Source of the DNA: Flavobacterium sp. SH_e
GTDB taxonomy: Bacteria; Bacteroidota; Bacteroidia; Flavobacteriales; Flavobacteriaceae
Reading direction: 5' to 3'
Assembly (NCBI RefSeq): GCF_025717045.1
Contig: NZ_JAOVZN010000005.1
Span: 372,001-436,000, forward strand
DNA: 64,000 nucleotides
Part shown: piece after piece, positions 44,322 to 53,027 of the stretch
Layout of the letters: the number at the start of each line of letters is the position of its first letter
Position numbering within the stretch: position 1 is the first letter of the stretch
Program-made: the position numbers and the translations under genes
Notes under the pieces: model-generated
Databases searched by the model: none
Told to the model about the DNA's origin: nothing
What the model saw: only the letters and a program-made list of their open reading frames with translations

Positions 44322-44366
44322 AATCAAGCCAATTAATTTATCTGAATCATCAAATAAATTAATTGG

Positions 44367-45134
44367 TTATCTATTTTCGAGCCAACTCAAAAATGCTGTT
44401 GCTTTTTCTTTTCCTACCAATATTTTTTCTTCAGTTGGAACACTTAATTTTACCAATATCTTTCTCGAGAAATAATGTTCTGCTTCTCTTATAGCTGTAA
44501 AATTAACCAAATACTGTCTGTTAACCCTAAAAAACTGAATTGGCGATAAAAGTTTATGAATATCATCCAAAGACTGCGTTAACGGATATTCATTTTTATC
44601 TAAAGTCATAATCGTTGGCGTTTCATTTTTGATATAAAAAAACGCAATATTCTCCGTTAAAACCGTTTGGTATTTATTGTTTTTAAAAACCAAAAAACTG
44701 CTTTTCCCTTTGTTTTCACCATTTCGCGTAAGCAAATAATCAAAATCGGGCATTGCTTTTTTATTTCTCTGAAAGAAGTTTTTCAGCTCTCCCGCTTTCT
44801 TCAAAGCTTGCGAAATACTTTCTCTTGAAAAAGGTTTTAAAACATAATCAATTCCGTTTGATTTAAAGGCGTCGATGGCATAATCATCAAAAGCGGTACA
44901 GAAAATTACAGGCGATAAAACCTCAACATTCTTAAAAATCTCAAAACACTGACCGTCTGCCAGCTGAATATCCATAAAAATCAAATCGGGTTGATCGTTT
45001 TCTGAAAGATAATCAACCGCCCCGTCAATACTTTGTATATACGACAAAATCTGAACATCGGGTCTGATGCTCAGAATTAGCTGGCCAAGCGCTTTGGCCG
45101 TTTTTACTTCATCTTCAATTATTATGATAGTCAT
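44367..45134 (-). CDS. LytTR-family response regulator
   Basis: A 255-residue regulator. The receiver has the ED pair at residues 7-8, phospho-acceptor Asp55 (LIFMDIQLADG) and Lys in VLKPFSRE. A LytTR domain occupies about 140-255 (FLVFKNNKYQTVLTENIAFFYI, FFRVNRQYLVNF). Its start codon lies inside the end of the kinase gene (20-bp overlap), so the two are translationally coupled. Paired 12-bp direct repeats with 21-bp period near three promoters (43666, 48813, 49575) look like its binding sites. Confidence 0.93.
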   Translation of the reverse strand: MTIIIIEDEVKTAKALGQLILSIRPDVQILSYIQSIDGAVDYLSENDQPDLIFMDIQLADGQCFEIFKNVEVLSPVIFCTAFDDYAIDAFKSNGIDYVLKPFSRESISQALKKAGELKNFFQRNKKAMPDFDYLLTRNGENKGKSSFLVFKNNKYQTVLTENIAFFYIKNETPTIMTLDKNEYPLTQSLDDIHKLLSPIQFFRVNRQYLVNFTAIREAEHYFSRKILVKLSVPTEEKILVGKEKATAFLSWLENR

Positions 45135-46131
45135 AATTAAGTGGTATTTTTACTTTAAAGGTAGTTTCGTCTTTGTCAATTTCAATTTCTTTATGAATCA
45201 GGTGCATAAAACGCTGGTTGATATTATCTAAACCAACACCCGTAGACACGGCGCCTCTTTTGAGCTGAATTTTATTTTCGACCACTAAAAACTCATTTTC
45301 TGTATAAAGCTTTATTTTCAAAGGTTTATCTAAAGAAACGACATTGTGTTTGATGCAGTTTTCAATCAATAATTGCAATGTAAAAGGCGGAATTGCCGAA
45401 TCGAACTGTTTTGGATTTACTTCATTTTCTAAAACAAATCCGTCTTCAAAACGAGCTTTCAGCAGATATACATACGAATCTAAAATCTGAAGTTCTTCGC
45501 TTAGCGGAATCAAATCCATTTTTCGGCTTTCTAGCGTAAAACGATAAAAATCGGATAATTTCAAGATAAAATCTGAACTCTGCGGATCTTGGATATCAAC
45601 CATAGATTTCAGCGTGTTTAAACTATTAAACAAAAAATGCGGATTGACCTGTTGTTTCAACAATTCGTATTGAGCGCCTAGATTTACTGCTTTTGTACGT
45701 TCCAATTCTACTCCCATTTGCTGTGTCTGATAGTTTTGAAAAAGCAAATGCAAAAACATATAGACAATCAAATTGATTAAAACTCCTCGAAGTTCAAACA
45801 TGATTGGTGCATCCATTTTTGAAACCTGAAACAGTTCCTGATGCGCGATTACCAGAATCACCATCAAGACAATTCCCAAAATAACACTCAGCAAAAGTTT
45901 CCAGTTAAACAGACTTTTATTGGCATGATTAGCAGAAAATTTGGGTAAACTGTAGATGTTGTAGTACCATATAAAAAGAGAAAACAACAGCGTTATCGAA
46001 GAATTTATAATAAGATCTCCAGGTGTAGAATCGGCATCAAATAATTTAGGTATCGAAGCCATAACTGCCAATGCAATCGAACTTCCCCAAATGACTTTGA
46101 GCGAAACCTGAAAACGTTTTGTTTTTTCCAT
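45115..46131 (-). CDS. LytS-like sensor histidine kinase
   Basis: A 338-residue membrane kinase with four hydrophobic segments (about 13-29, 42-60, 78-97, 114-131) and little outside the membrane. The His_kinase motif is QQVNPHFLFNSLNTL (His165), the N box LQLLIENCIKHN and the G-box region STGVGLDNINQRF. It phosphorylates the overlapping LytTR regulator. The signal may be within or near the membrane. The proposed regulon (DoxX, hydrolase, cupin) points to redox or electrophile stress (inference). Confidence 0.92.
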   Translation of the reverse strand: MEKTKRFQVSLKVIWGSSIALAVMASIPKLFDADSTPGDLIINSSITLLFSLFIWYYNIYSLPKFSANHANKSLFNWKLLLSVILGIVLMVILVIAHQELFQVSKMDAPIMFELRGVLINLIVYMFLHLLFQNYQTQQMGVELERTKAVNLGAQYELLKQQVNPHFLFNSLNTLKSMVDIQDPQSSDFILKLSDFYRFTLESRKMDLIPLSEELQILDSYVYLLKARFEDGFVLENEVNPKQFDSAIPPFTLQLLIENCIKHNVVSLDKPLKIKLYTENEFLVVENKIQLKRGAVSTGVGLDNINQRFMHLIHKEIEIDKDETTFKVKIPLNYDYHNN

Positions 46132-46239
46132 AATTGTAGTTTATAGTCAAAGATAGTTTTATTTGAAAAAGATTTCACGTAGATTTAAAGTGATTTTGGC
46201 AGATCTATATAGTTTTTTTATTAAAGTTTCCCTAAACAG

Positions 46240-46343
46240 TTTGTCATTTCGAGGAACGAGAAATCTCACTCGGGATTCGACAAAGATTGGCGAAAATCTG
46301 TGCGGAATTTCTAGTGAGATTTCTCGTTCCTCGAAATGACAAA
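46240..46343. repeat. Palindromic repeat family 2, copy b
   Basis: Perfect 31-bp arms (46240-46270 and 46313-46343), starting TTTGTCATTTCGAGGAACG. The variable centre GAGGAACGAG replaces the GACGAAGGAG of copy a and is matched by a compensating change in the other arm. The rest of the 46132-46412 gap holds only a TTTGCGAGATT fragment of family 3. Confidence 0.9.
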
Positions 46344-46412
46344 AAATGAGAATAAAAACTTTGCGCCTTTGTGACTTTGCGAGATTAAAAACAATCTGCG
46401 TGAAATAAAAAA

Positions 46413-47144
46413 CTAAGCTCTCTTAACTCCCAAAATTGCACCTGAATTCATATCTTGAATAAAACCGATGATTTCAAAATCTTGTGTATTGTAGTTTTTT
46501 GGAAGATGAATTGCCGCTGTCCCTTTTTTGTTTTTGTTTAAATCTACAGATTGCAGATTACGAACAATTTGATAATGCGATAGAACACGATTCGCATTTT
46601 CGCCTCTTTTTACGTTGCTTTTCGCTTCTTTCTGAACAACCGCAATTAATAAACGGCTATTTTTTGAAGTGCCTTCTACATTATAATTTACAGAAAGCGA
46701 ATTAGCATTTTGATTTGCTTCTAAATTTAAACTCGCTGAAATTGGTTTAGAAAGTGCCGATTTAATTCCGTTTCTAAGGCTTGTTTCCTGAGAACCGATA
46801 AAATCTGTTTTTCCGTTAATGATTACCTGAGGCGTATAAATTGGTTCTTTTCCCATAAATTGAGCGTAATCGTATTGTCTTTTAGTAAAATCAGCATTGC
46901 TAAAAATATCTTTCCAGCCTTGCTTGTCCCAATAATCTACATGATACGCCAATACATAAACGTTCTTATCCTTGTATTCATTCTGAATTTTCCCAAGCAG
47001 TTCATCTGCTGGCGGACAGCTCGAACATCCTTCTGAAGTATATAATTCTAAAAGAGCAAAACTTTTTTTATCTGAGTTCTGACTGAAAATGCTATTCACA
47101 CTTAGGAAAAACAACATTATTATACCCATTAATATTTTTTTCAT
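46413..47144 (-). CDS. DUF1223 thioredoxin-fold secreted protein
   Basis: A 243-residue exported protein (signal peptide ends near SIFSQ, residue 22). The DUF1223 thioredoxin-like domain starts LLELYTSEGCSSCPPADELLGKI with a CSSC pair in the redox position, then VDYWDKQGWKD and YTPQVIINGKTDFIGS. The family is conserved next to oxidative-stress genes and probably exchanges disulfides, with partners unknown. It is minus strand, upstream of an LytS/LytTR pair and downstream of Ohr. Confidence 0.88.
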   Translation of the reverse strand: MKKILMGIIMLFFLSVNSIFSQNSDKKSFALLELYTSEGCSSCPPADELLGKIQNEYKDKNVYVLAYHVDYWDKQGWKDIFSNADFTKRQYDYAQFMGKEPIYTPQVIINGKTDFIGSQETSLRNGIKSALSKPISASLNLEANQNANSLSVNYNVEGTSKNSRLLIAVVQKEAKSNVKRGENANRVLSHYQIVRNLQSVDLNKNKKGTAAIHLPKNYNTQDFEIIGFIQDMNSGAILGVKRA

Positions 47145-47180
47145 AACATGATTTTTTAGTTGTGAAATGTGAGTTGTGAA

Positions 47181-47218
47181 ATGTTAGATGTAAAAAGTTT
47201 GCATTTTACATCTAACAT
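47181..47218. repeat. Perfect 15-bp hairpin between ohr and DUF1223 gene
   Basis: ATGTTAGATGTAAAA (47181-47195) pairs with TTTTACATCTAACAT (47204-47218) around an 8-nt loop. No T-tract follows on the minus strand, so it is not an obvious terminator. GTGAGTTGTGAAATG-type repeats adjoin it and recur near 49612. Confidence 0.7.
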
Positions 47219-47232
47219 ATTACTTTTCGCAT

Positions 47233-47643
47233 TTAAAGAATATTAATCTCAACGTTTATATTTCCTCTAGTTGCTTTAGAATACGGACAAGTCTGATGCG
47301 CTTGAGCTGCCAAAGCTTCCGCTGTTTGGATATCAATTCCTGGAAGGCTGATGTTTAATCTTGCCTGAAGAGAATATTCGCCTTCTGTTACACATAAATC
47401 AACCTCAGCGTCTACCGCAGTTTCAGCTGGAAGTCTAACTCCAAGTTTAGAAGCGGCAATTCCTAAAGCTCCAATAAAACAAGCCGACCATCCCGCTGCA
47501 AACAACTGTTCTGGATTTGTTCCCGGACGTGAAGATCCCGGTGCGCTTAATTTGATATTCAATTGTTCATCTGAACTTTGAGAAGCTCCTTCTCTACCGC
47601 CTGTTGTGTGTGTTTTTCCTGTGTATAAAATTTTTGTGCTCAT
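47233..47643 (-). CDS. ohr: Organic hydroperoxide resistance protein (Ohr)
   Basis: A 136-residue Ohr peroxiredoxin. The two redox cysteines are seen in AGWSACFIGAL and HQTCPYSKATRG, the second being the Ohr-type CPYS. The N-terminal YTGKTHTTGGREG and GTNPEQLFAAG are diagnostic. Ohr reduces organic and lipid hydroperoxides with lipoyl or thiol donors. It is one of two OsmC-superfamily genes in the window (the other at 53028). Confidence 0.94.
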   Translation of the reverse strand: MSTKILYTGKTHTTGGREGASQSSDEQLNIKLSAPGSSRPGTNPEQLFAAGWSACFIGALGIAASKLGVRLPAETAVDAEVDLCVTEGEYSLQARLNISLPGIDIQTAEALAAQAHQTCPYSKATRGNINVEINIL

Positions 47644-47740
47644 GATTTTTTGTGTGAAATGTTATTTGTAAAATGTGAAATGTTTATTGATATTGATATT
47701 GCAATTCAATTTGGAATTTGGAATTTCAAAAAATTGGAAT

Positions 47741-48727
47741 TTATTTAGAAACATCAATTATCGCTTGTGCAAATGCCTTTGGATCTTCTTGCGGAACGTT
47801 GTGTCCAATTCCTTTTAAAATTCTGTGTTCGTATTTTCCTGTGAATTTGTTTGCGTACACTTTTCCATCCGCGAAAGCGCCATCAAAATCACTTCCCATT
47901 GTAATAGTCGGAACTTTGATTTCTGGTTTTGCTGCCAAACGTTTTTCTAGATTATCGTATTTTGCTTCTCCCACTTCTAGAGACTGTCTCCATCTGTAAT
48001 TATGAATCACAATTGCTACGTGATCTGGATTATCAAAAGACTGAGCCGTTTGATCGTAAGTTGCTTTGTCGAAGTTCCATAATGGAGAAGCTATTTTCCA
48101 GATTAGTTTATTGAAATCGTACGTGTTTTGTGTGTAACCTTGTTTTCCTCTTTCTGTAGCGAAATAATATTGGTACCACCATCCTAACTCAGCTGTTGGA
48201 GGAAGCGGTTTTAAATTTGCTTCTAAATTCACCACCAAATAACCACTTACAGAAACCAAACCTTTTACGCGTTCTGGCCAAAGTGCTGACATTACAACCG
48301 CTGTTCTAGCTCCCCAATCGAAACCGCCAATTACAGCTTTATCTATTTTCAATGCATCCATGAAAGCAATAATATCACTAGCCAAAGCTGCCTGCTGACC
48401 GTTTCTGAAAGTGTCTTTAGAAAGAAAAGTTGTAGTTCCAAATCCTCTTAAATACGGGGTAAAAACGTGATATCCTTTTGCTACTAAAATCGGAACGACT
48501 TCGTTATAACTATGAATATCGTACGGCCAGCCGTGAAGCAAGATTACTGGCGTTCCGTTTGACGGACCTGCTTCAGTATAGCCCACGTTTAATAATCCGG
48601 CGTTGATTTGTTTTAATGTTCCTAAAGAACTACTTACTTCGATTGTTTTTTGTGTTGAAGTTTGCGCTTGAGTAAAAGCTGCATTCATAAAAAGAATAGC
48701 GATTAAAATATTTGATAGTGTTTTCAT
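47741..48727 (-). CDS. Exported alpha/beta hydrolase with Asp nucleophile
   Basis: A 328-residue hydrolase with a signal peptide (cleavage near TQAQ, residue 22). HGWPYDIHSY forms the oxyanion region, and GGFDWGA is the nucleophile elbow with Asp137 as in haloalkane dehalogenases and epoxide hydrolases. DFDGAFADG supplies the acid, and KGIGHNVPQ the histidine. It is predicted to act in the periplasm. Its promoter region carries the paired direct repeats (48813-48845) and TACCTTTG (48772-48779) shared with the cupin at 49491. Confidence 0.87.
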   Translation of the reverse strand: MKTLSNILIAILFMNAAFTQAQTSTQKTIEVSSSLGTLKQINAGLLNVGYTEAGPSNGTPVILLHGWPYDIHSYNEVVPILVAKGYHVFTPYLRGFGTTTFLSKDTFRNGQQAALASDIIAFMDALKIDKAVIGGFDWGARTAVVMSALWPERVKGLVSVSGYLVVNLEANLKPLPPTAELGWWYQYYFATERGKQGYTQNTYDFNKLIWKIASPLWNFDKATYDQTAQSFDNPDHVAIVIHNYRWRQSLEVGEAKYDNLEKRLAAKPEIKVPTITMGSDFDGAFADGKVYANKFTGKYEHRILKGIGHNVPQEDPKAFAQAIIDVSK

Positions 48728-48771
48728 AATTTTTATTTTTTGATTAGTTGATTATCAGTTAATTTCTTCGT

Positions 48772-48845
48772 CAAAGGTATCTTGACAATGCTTGTTTTAA
48801 AAGGTAAAAAAAGGTGAAGTGGACAAAGTTCAGGTTGAACCGGAC
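48772..48845 (-). promoter_or_regulatory. LytTR-type paired repeats and promoter of hydrolase 48727
   Basis: On the plus strand GGTGAAGTGGAC (48813-48824) and a second GAACCGGAC unit ending at 48845 with 21-bp period, then 33 bp to CAAAGGTA (48772-48779), which reads TACCTTTG on the minus strand. The transcribed leader (TTTGACGAAGAAATTAAC) is almost the same as that of the cupin gene. Confidence 0.7.
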
Positions 48846-48853
48846 AGGCTTTG

Positions 48854-49079
48854 TTTTTTAACCGCAAAGGGCGCTAAGAGTTACGCAATGTTCGCTAAGT
48901 TTTTTACAAAGCTTTGCGCTTGGTTGTTTTTGCCACAGATTATAAAGATTAAAAGGATCTAATAATCTGTGGAAATCATTTTAATCTGTGGCAAAACTTT
49001 CAACACAAAGCTTTGCGAACTTTGCGCATTTTAGCAGAAGTCAAGAGTAAAAAACCTTGCGTACTTTGCGGTTAAAAAA
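48854..49079. repeat. Nested palindrome (family 3)
   Basis: Outer arms TTTTTTAACCGCAAAG (48854-48869) and CTTTGCGGTTAAAAAA (49064-49079) with ACAAAGCTTTGCG arms inside and a central TTTTGCCACAGATTA / TAATCTGTGGCAAAA pair. It fills most of the gap between the hydrolase and cupin genes. Confidence 0.85.
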
Positions 49080-49080
49080 T

Positions 49081-49491
49081 TTAATTCTTCATCGTCAAAA
49101 TAGGTTTCCCTTTTTCTATGATATAGGTTGCTAGTTCTGATGCTTTGGCATTTGTATTATTTTTAGCAGAATGCACCACACCAGCCGGAATAAAAAGCAC
49201 TTCTCCTGCTTTTAGTGTCACCGTTTTTTCTCCTTCAATCTGATATTCCAACGAACCTTCAACAACGTAAATGACTTCTTCGCCTGGGTGAGAATGTTTT
49301 CCGAAAGCTGAATGCGCTTCAAAATCGATTCTTGCTTGCACCATTTCTTTTCCTGGAGTACTTAGATCATGTTTTTGCAGATCGATGCGTTTTACTCCTT
49401 GTGCCGTAATCTGATTAGGAACTAAAAAGGCAATGATTCCTAAAATGATAATTGCGATTACAACCCATGTTTTTTGTTTTTTCGTTTCCAT
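49081..49491 (-). CDS. Membrane-anchored cupin protein
   Basis: A 136-residue protein with the start taken at the ATG at 49491 (METKKQKTWV); the longer frame to 49536 reads through the leader. An N-terminal hydrophobic segment (about 10-28) anchors or exports a single cupin domain with HSAFGKHSHPGEEVIYVVEGSLEYQIEG, containing His-x-His and a Glu as metal ligands, and FIPAGVVHSAKN with the fourth histidine. The metal site looks complete, unlike the cupin at 14042. Likely a periplasmic dioxygenase or binding protein. Controlled by the paired-repeat promoter at 49534-49607. Confidence 0.86.
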   Translation of the reverse strand: METKKQKTWVVIAIIILGIIAFLVPNQITAQGVKRIDLQKHDLSTPGKEMVQARIDFEAHSAFGKHSHPGEEVIYVVEGSLEYQIEGEKTVTLKAGEVLFIPAGVVHSAKNNTNAKASELATYIIEKGKPILTMKN

Positions 49492-49533
49492 AATTTCTAG
49501 TTTTAAATATTTGTTTTCTGTTAATTTCTTCGT

Positions 49534-49607
49534 CAAAAGTATTTCGATAACCCTTCATACGAAATCAGAAAATAGGTGAAACGGACAAACTTCAAGGTGA
49601 AACGGAC
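49534..49607 (-). promoter_or_regulatory. LytTR-type paired repeats and promoter of cupin 49491
   Basis: GGTGAAACGGAC occurs twice, perfectly, at 49575-49586 and 49596-49607 (21-bp period). A 33-bp gap separates it from CAAAAGTA (49534-49541), which reads TACTTTTG on the minus strand, a TAnnTTTG box. Confidence 0.75.
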
Positions 49608-49650
49608 AGCGTGTGAGTTGTGATTTGTGAGATGTGAAATGCGAATGGTT

Positions 49651-49902
49651 TTACCGCAAAGAGCGCAAGGATTTTTGTTTATAGGACTTTGTAAAAGCGC
49701 AAAGAACGCAAAGCTTTGTCTTTATTTTTTTGCCACAGATTATTAGGATTAAAAGGATTTTCTAATCTGTGTTAATTTATATAATCTGTGGCTAAACAAA
49801 AAATCGCAAAGCTTTACAAATAAAACTTTGCGACTCTGCGTCTTTGCGAGATTAAAAAAATTTAGCGAACGTTGCGTAAACCTTTGCGCTCTTTGCGGTT
49901 AA
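49651..49902. repeat. Nested palindrome (family 3)
   Basis: Outer arms TTACCGCAAAGAGCGCAAGG (49651-49670) and its near-complement at 49881-49902. Inner parts again include GCAAAGCTTTG, CCACAGATTA / TAATCTGTGG and CTTTGCGACTCTGCG. It shares modules, in a different order, with 43287 and 48854. Confidence 0.85.
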
Positions 49903-49909
49903 ATAAACT

Positions 49910-49949
49910 GCAAAAAAAATCAGGATTAGCGTTTTATCACCATCCTGAT
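49910..49949 (-). terminator. Intrinsic terminator of the 49977 gene
   Basis: On the minus strand ATCAGGAT pairs with ATCCTGAT (plus-strand 49942-49949 and 49919-49926) around a 15-nt loop and is followed by a run of T residues. Confidence 0.75.
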
Positions 49950-49976
49950 CTTTTGAATTAAAAATAACCTTCGCTT

Positions 49977-52532
49977 TTATCTTCTTCCTCTAAAGCCTCC
50001 GCCTCCTCTGAAACCGCCACCGCCGAAGCCGCCTCCATTAAATCCTCCACCACTTCTTTGAATATTTTGGAAATTTCGAGTTTGCATTTCGCCACGATCT
50101 CTTGAAATAGCCGAACGATCTAGATCGTTTGTAATATCTGGACGGCCAGCTTCTCCAAGCGGTTTGTTGGGCTGTCCGAGCGTTTGATCTGCTTTCGGGA
50201 AATTATCTCGTTGAATTCCGTCTCCCATTCGGGTCTCGCCTCCTAAATTTTGACCAGATTTCGGCAAATTATCGCGCTGAATTCTCTCTCCTGCACCATT
50301 TGCGCCAAGTCCTTCATTAGGTCTGTCACGTTGAATTCGTTCTCCCGCTCCGTTTGCTCCAAGTCCTTGGTTAGCTCTATTCTGAATCCTTTCACCCCCT
50401 TTTTTAGACGAACCCAAAGTTCCTGCCTGTGTCCAGCCACCGTTTCCGTTATTGTAATGGCTCCAGTTTCCGTTGGCATCTCTTTTATAAACATGTCCAT
50501 CGTGACCTGCATATACATTATTATTGGTGTGAATCGTAGTTCCTCCGCCTCTTCTGTGCGTAATTACACCTTTATTTCCTCCCGAAGTTTCGTAACCAAT
50601 AGCTGTTCCGCGTCGGGTTGTAATATGTCCTGTCTGCGCCCACTGATTTCCGTTTGTCGCCGCAGAATGTCCCCATTGTGCATACGCGTTATGCCCTTGA
50701 TTCGTTCTCGCATAATTACCCGTCCACGGATTATAAGTACTTGCAGCCGTGCGTCCGCCATACCATCCTTGTACGCTTGCAGAACGACCGTATCTTCCTG
50801 TTGCCGGATTGTACCAAGCCGAAGTTCCAGCTGCACCATAAGGTCCGTAAACACGTCTTCCCGCTGCATAACCTCCCGTCCACGGATTGTAAACCGCTCC
50901 TCCTCCATACGCATAAGGCCACGGGCGATAAATTGGATACATTCCGCCGTAATACATATAAGGCGGATAATACCATCCTGTGCCATAAGTCAATATAGCG
51001 CCGAAAGTTGCGCCAATAATAAAAGCACCCAAATAACCCGCTGTTGCACTGCTTTCAACCGTTGTATCGGTTGTGGTTTGCGTAACATACGTAACATTAT
51101 ATACTGGCGAACTTGGCGGAATCGTATAAATTTCTTTCGGAACAGAATCGCATGTTTTCCAAGGTCCATTCGGACTTGTCGACATAAACCAAACCGCCTG
51201 AAAACACAAGTAATACAAATCGCCTACTTTTATAATCTTCTCTTGCGTATTGCTTGCATATTGCATTTTTGTTCCATCAATAGGTTTAAACTGAGGAGTT
51301 CCGCCATCATACGATACTTTTACTTTTGCCTCAGCATCCGATTTCTTCAAAATAGCCGTTGTCGGAACCTGAGATAACATCACAGCATCATTCGCTTCTT
51401 GCGTTCCTGGCACCGATGACAATACATTAGCACGCGGAGAATCCTTCGGAATTTTGGCAAAATCCGCAGGAAGACTATTACTGGCATAACTCCACGGTCC
51501 AGTTAGTTCTTTTGACTTAAACCATCTTCCAGACAATAATACATAGTACTGACCTTTATTTTCGTCAGCAAAAATATCATTCTCGGTATTGTCTATGTAT
51601 AACAATTTAGTTCCCGGAATTTTAACAAACTTCGGGCTTCCGTTTATAGCAATCAATTCAGCAGGTTTATTGCTGTAAAAAACCTCTGGAGCTCCTCCAG
51701 AAGACGGAGGCGGAATCATTTTCTTAACATCATCAAAATTCTGTCCCGAAGGCAGATTGCTCAAACCCGAAGGCAATTTGGTTGTTTTAGTCCATTTACC
51801 AGCGATATTTTTCGATGTTAGCCAGATATTCTCCACCAATAAATAATAATCTTTTGTGGTTTTATCAAAAAACAAATCCCAATTGGTATTTACCACATAT
51901 TGAATATCTGTTTTTTCTACAGGCACCAAAACCGGCTCACCTTGCACAATAAGCAAAATCGACGGATTCGTACTGTAAAAAATCGCAGGAGGATCGTTTT
52001 TAGCAGCAATTCCCTTTGGCGGACTTTTGGTATGACTTAAATCTGCCAAAATACGATCTACCGCAATAGGATCTCCGCTCTGAGGCAACGTTTCTTTAAA
52101 TAACTTTTCCATTTCAGGAACTTTCTTTTTGTCCAGAGCAGGAAAACGTATATCTGTTACCTGAAGATTTTTAATAAAAGCGCTTCGATTGTCTTTGTCA
52201 ACCAATGTTTCTGCTTTCAAAGAAGCCACGCCCAAAACCTGTTTTCCGTCTTTTGGAGTCAGCGAAAAAGCCACTCTGGCTGTAAGTTCTTTAAAATCTT
52301 TCCAGTCGTCTACCTGAGGCTGATAGTACACGAGTTTTGCTCCGTTATTCTCGGCTTCACGAGGCCAGCCACGATCTGCAATTAATGTAGAGTCAGCAGT
52401 TTCAGACTTTCCAGTTTCAGAACTTGACTGCTCAGCATCTTTATCTTTTTTGCAGGAGAACAAAATTGCACTCAAACAAACTCCAAATATTAGAAAAGCA
52501 TTTCTCATAAATTTAAAAGTTAGATTATTCAT
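49977..52532 (-). CDS. Large tandem-domain lipoprotein with Gly/Tyr-rich C-terminus
   Basis: An 851-residue lipoprotein with lipobox LFSC then KKDKD; an alternative start at 52508 brings the Cys to residue 19. After an N-terminal domain come three diverged copies of a segment of about 80 residues. Each has the pattern FYS-x-P-x-L/ELI-x-G-P, YV/ID-NT-x-DIF, YYVLL-x-WF-x-S-x-GPW and ends -IP. A hydrophobic AGYLGAFIIGATFGAIL stretch, Tyr/Gly repeats (YNPWTGGY, YNPATGRYG), a repeated GLGANGAGERIQRD and a terminal GGGF run follow. Related proteins are sometimes called carbohydrate-binding family V/XII. I take it as a surface or envelope protein of unknown role. Confidence 0.8.
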   Translation of the reverse strand: MNNLTFKFMRNAFLIFGVCLSAILFSCKKDKDAEQSSSETGKSETADSTLIADRGWPREAENNGAKLVYYQPQVDDWKDFKELTARVAFSLTPKDGKQVLGVASLKAETLVDKDNRSAFIKNLQVTDIRFPALDKKKVPEMEKLFKETLPQSGDPIAVDRILADLSHTKSPPKGIAAKNDPPAIFYSTNPSILLIVQGEPVLVPVEKTDIQYVVNTNWDLFFDKTTKDYYLLVENIWLTSKNIAGKWTKTTKLPSGLSNLPSGQNFDDVKKMIPPPSSGGAPEVFYSNKPAELIAINGSPKFVKIPGTKLLYIDNTENDIFADENKGQYYVLLSGRWFKSKELTGPWSYASNSLPADFAKIPKDSPRANVLSSVPGTQEANDAVMLSQVPTTAILKKSDAEAKVKVSYDGGTPQFKPIDGTKMQYASNTQEKIIKVGDLYYLCFQAVWFMSTSPNGPWKTCDSVPKEIYTIPPSSPVYNVTYVTQTTTDTTVESSATAGYLGAFIIGATFGAILTYGTGWYYPPYMYYGGMYPIYRPWPYAYGGGAVYNPWTGGYAAGRRVYGPYGAAGTSAWYNPATGRYGRSASVQGWYGGRTAASTYNPWTGNYARTNQGHNAYAQWGHSAATNGNQWAQTGHITTRRGTAIGYETSGGNKGVITHRRGGGTTIHTNNNVYAGHDGHVYKRDANGNWSHYNNGNGGWTQAGTLGSSKKGGERIQNRANQGLGANGAGERIQRDRPNEGLGANGAGERIQRDNLPKSGQNLGGETRMGDGIQRDNFPKADQTLGQPNKPLGEAGRPDITNDLDRSAISRDRGEMQTRNFQNIQRSGGGFNGGGFGGGGFRGGGGFRGRR

Positions 52533-53027
52533 TGAAAACTTATTTTCTCGATCGTCTTATAAAATTCTTTCCTATAAAATTAAATTCACAGAATAAAAAA
52601 AACTATTAATCAATCACTTACTTTGTTTCACATTATAATTTGAAACCAAATAAGCATCTAAATACTCGTTCTTTTCTCGAACTGAGATTCTAAATCTGTT
52701 TCTAAATAAGTATGATAAAGTGAAGCATTGATATTAATTAGGAGCTATTTCCTTCTATCCGCTATATTTTTTCCTTGCTAAAGAAGCAAGAAAAAGGATG
52801 CCGCTCCTATCAGGGCTAGGGCACTCATTTTCATAAGGAAGTTTTCGAAAGATTATTATTTAAAGTCTTTTACGTTCTAACCTCAATTAAATCAATACTT
52901 ATAAATTATTTTAATAAATACTAAAAATTATTAATTTTATTAATAAACACCTTCCCTATACCTTTGTCTCATCAAAATCAAAGAAATGATTTGATCATCT
53001 TAAAAAATAACTTAAAAAATAGAAATC
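52533..53027. other. 495-bp divergent region with REP-like repeat
   Basis: No gene is seen. A reverse copy of repeat family 4 occupies 52749-52820. The osmC-like promoter box TACCTTTG is at 52959-52966, giving a leader of about 55 nt. The remainder is AT-rich sequence without recognised structure. Confidence 0.5.
52749..52820. repeat. REP-like repeat family 4, copy 2 (reverse orientation)
   Basis: Reverse complement of the type at 28467: TTCCTTCTATCCGCTATAT at one end, GCCGCTCCTATCAGGGCTA at the other and a CTTGCT...AGCAAG hairpin in the middle. The ends are conserved and the central stem differs. Confidence 0.75.

Noticed and set aside
50250..51377. 375-codon plus-strand ORF opposite the large lipoprotein
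   Set aside because: A shadow of the Gly/Tyr-rich repeats of the minus-strand gene; composition (Ser, Arg, Cys and Ile rich) is not protein-like.
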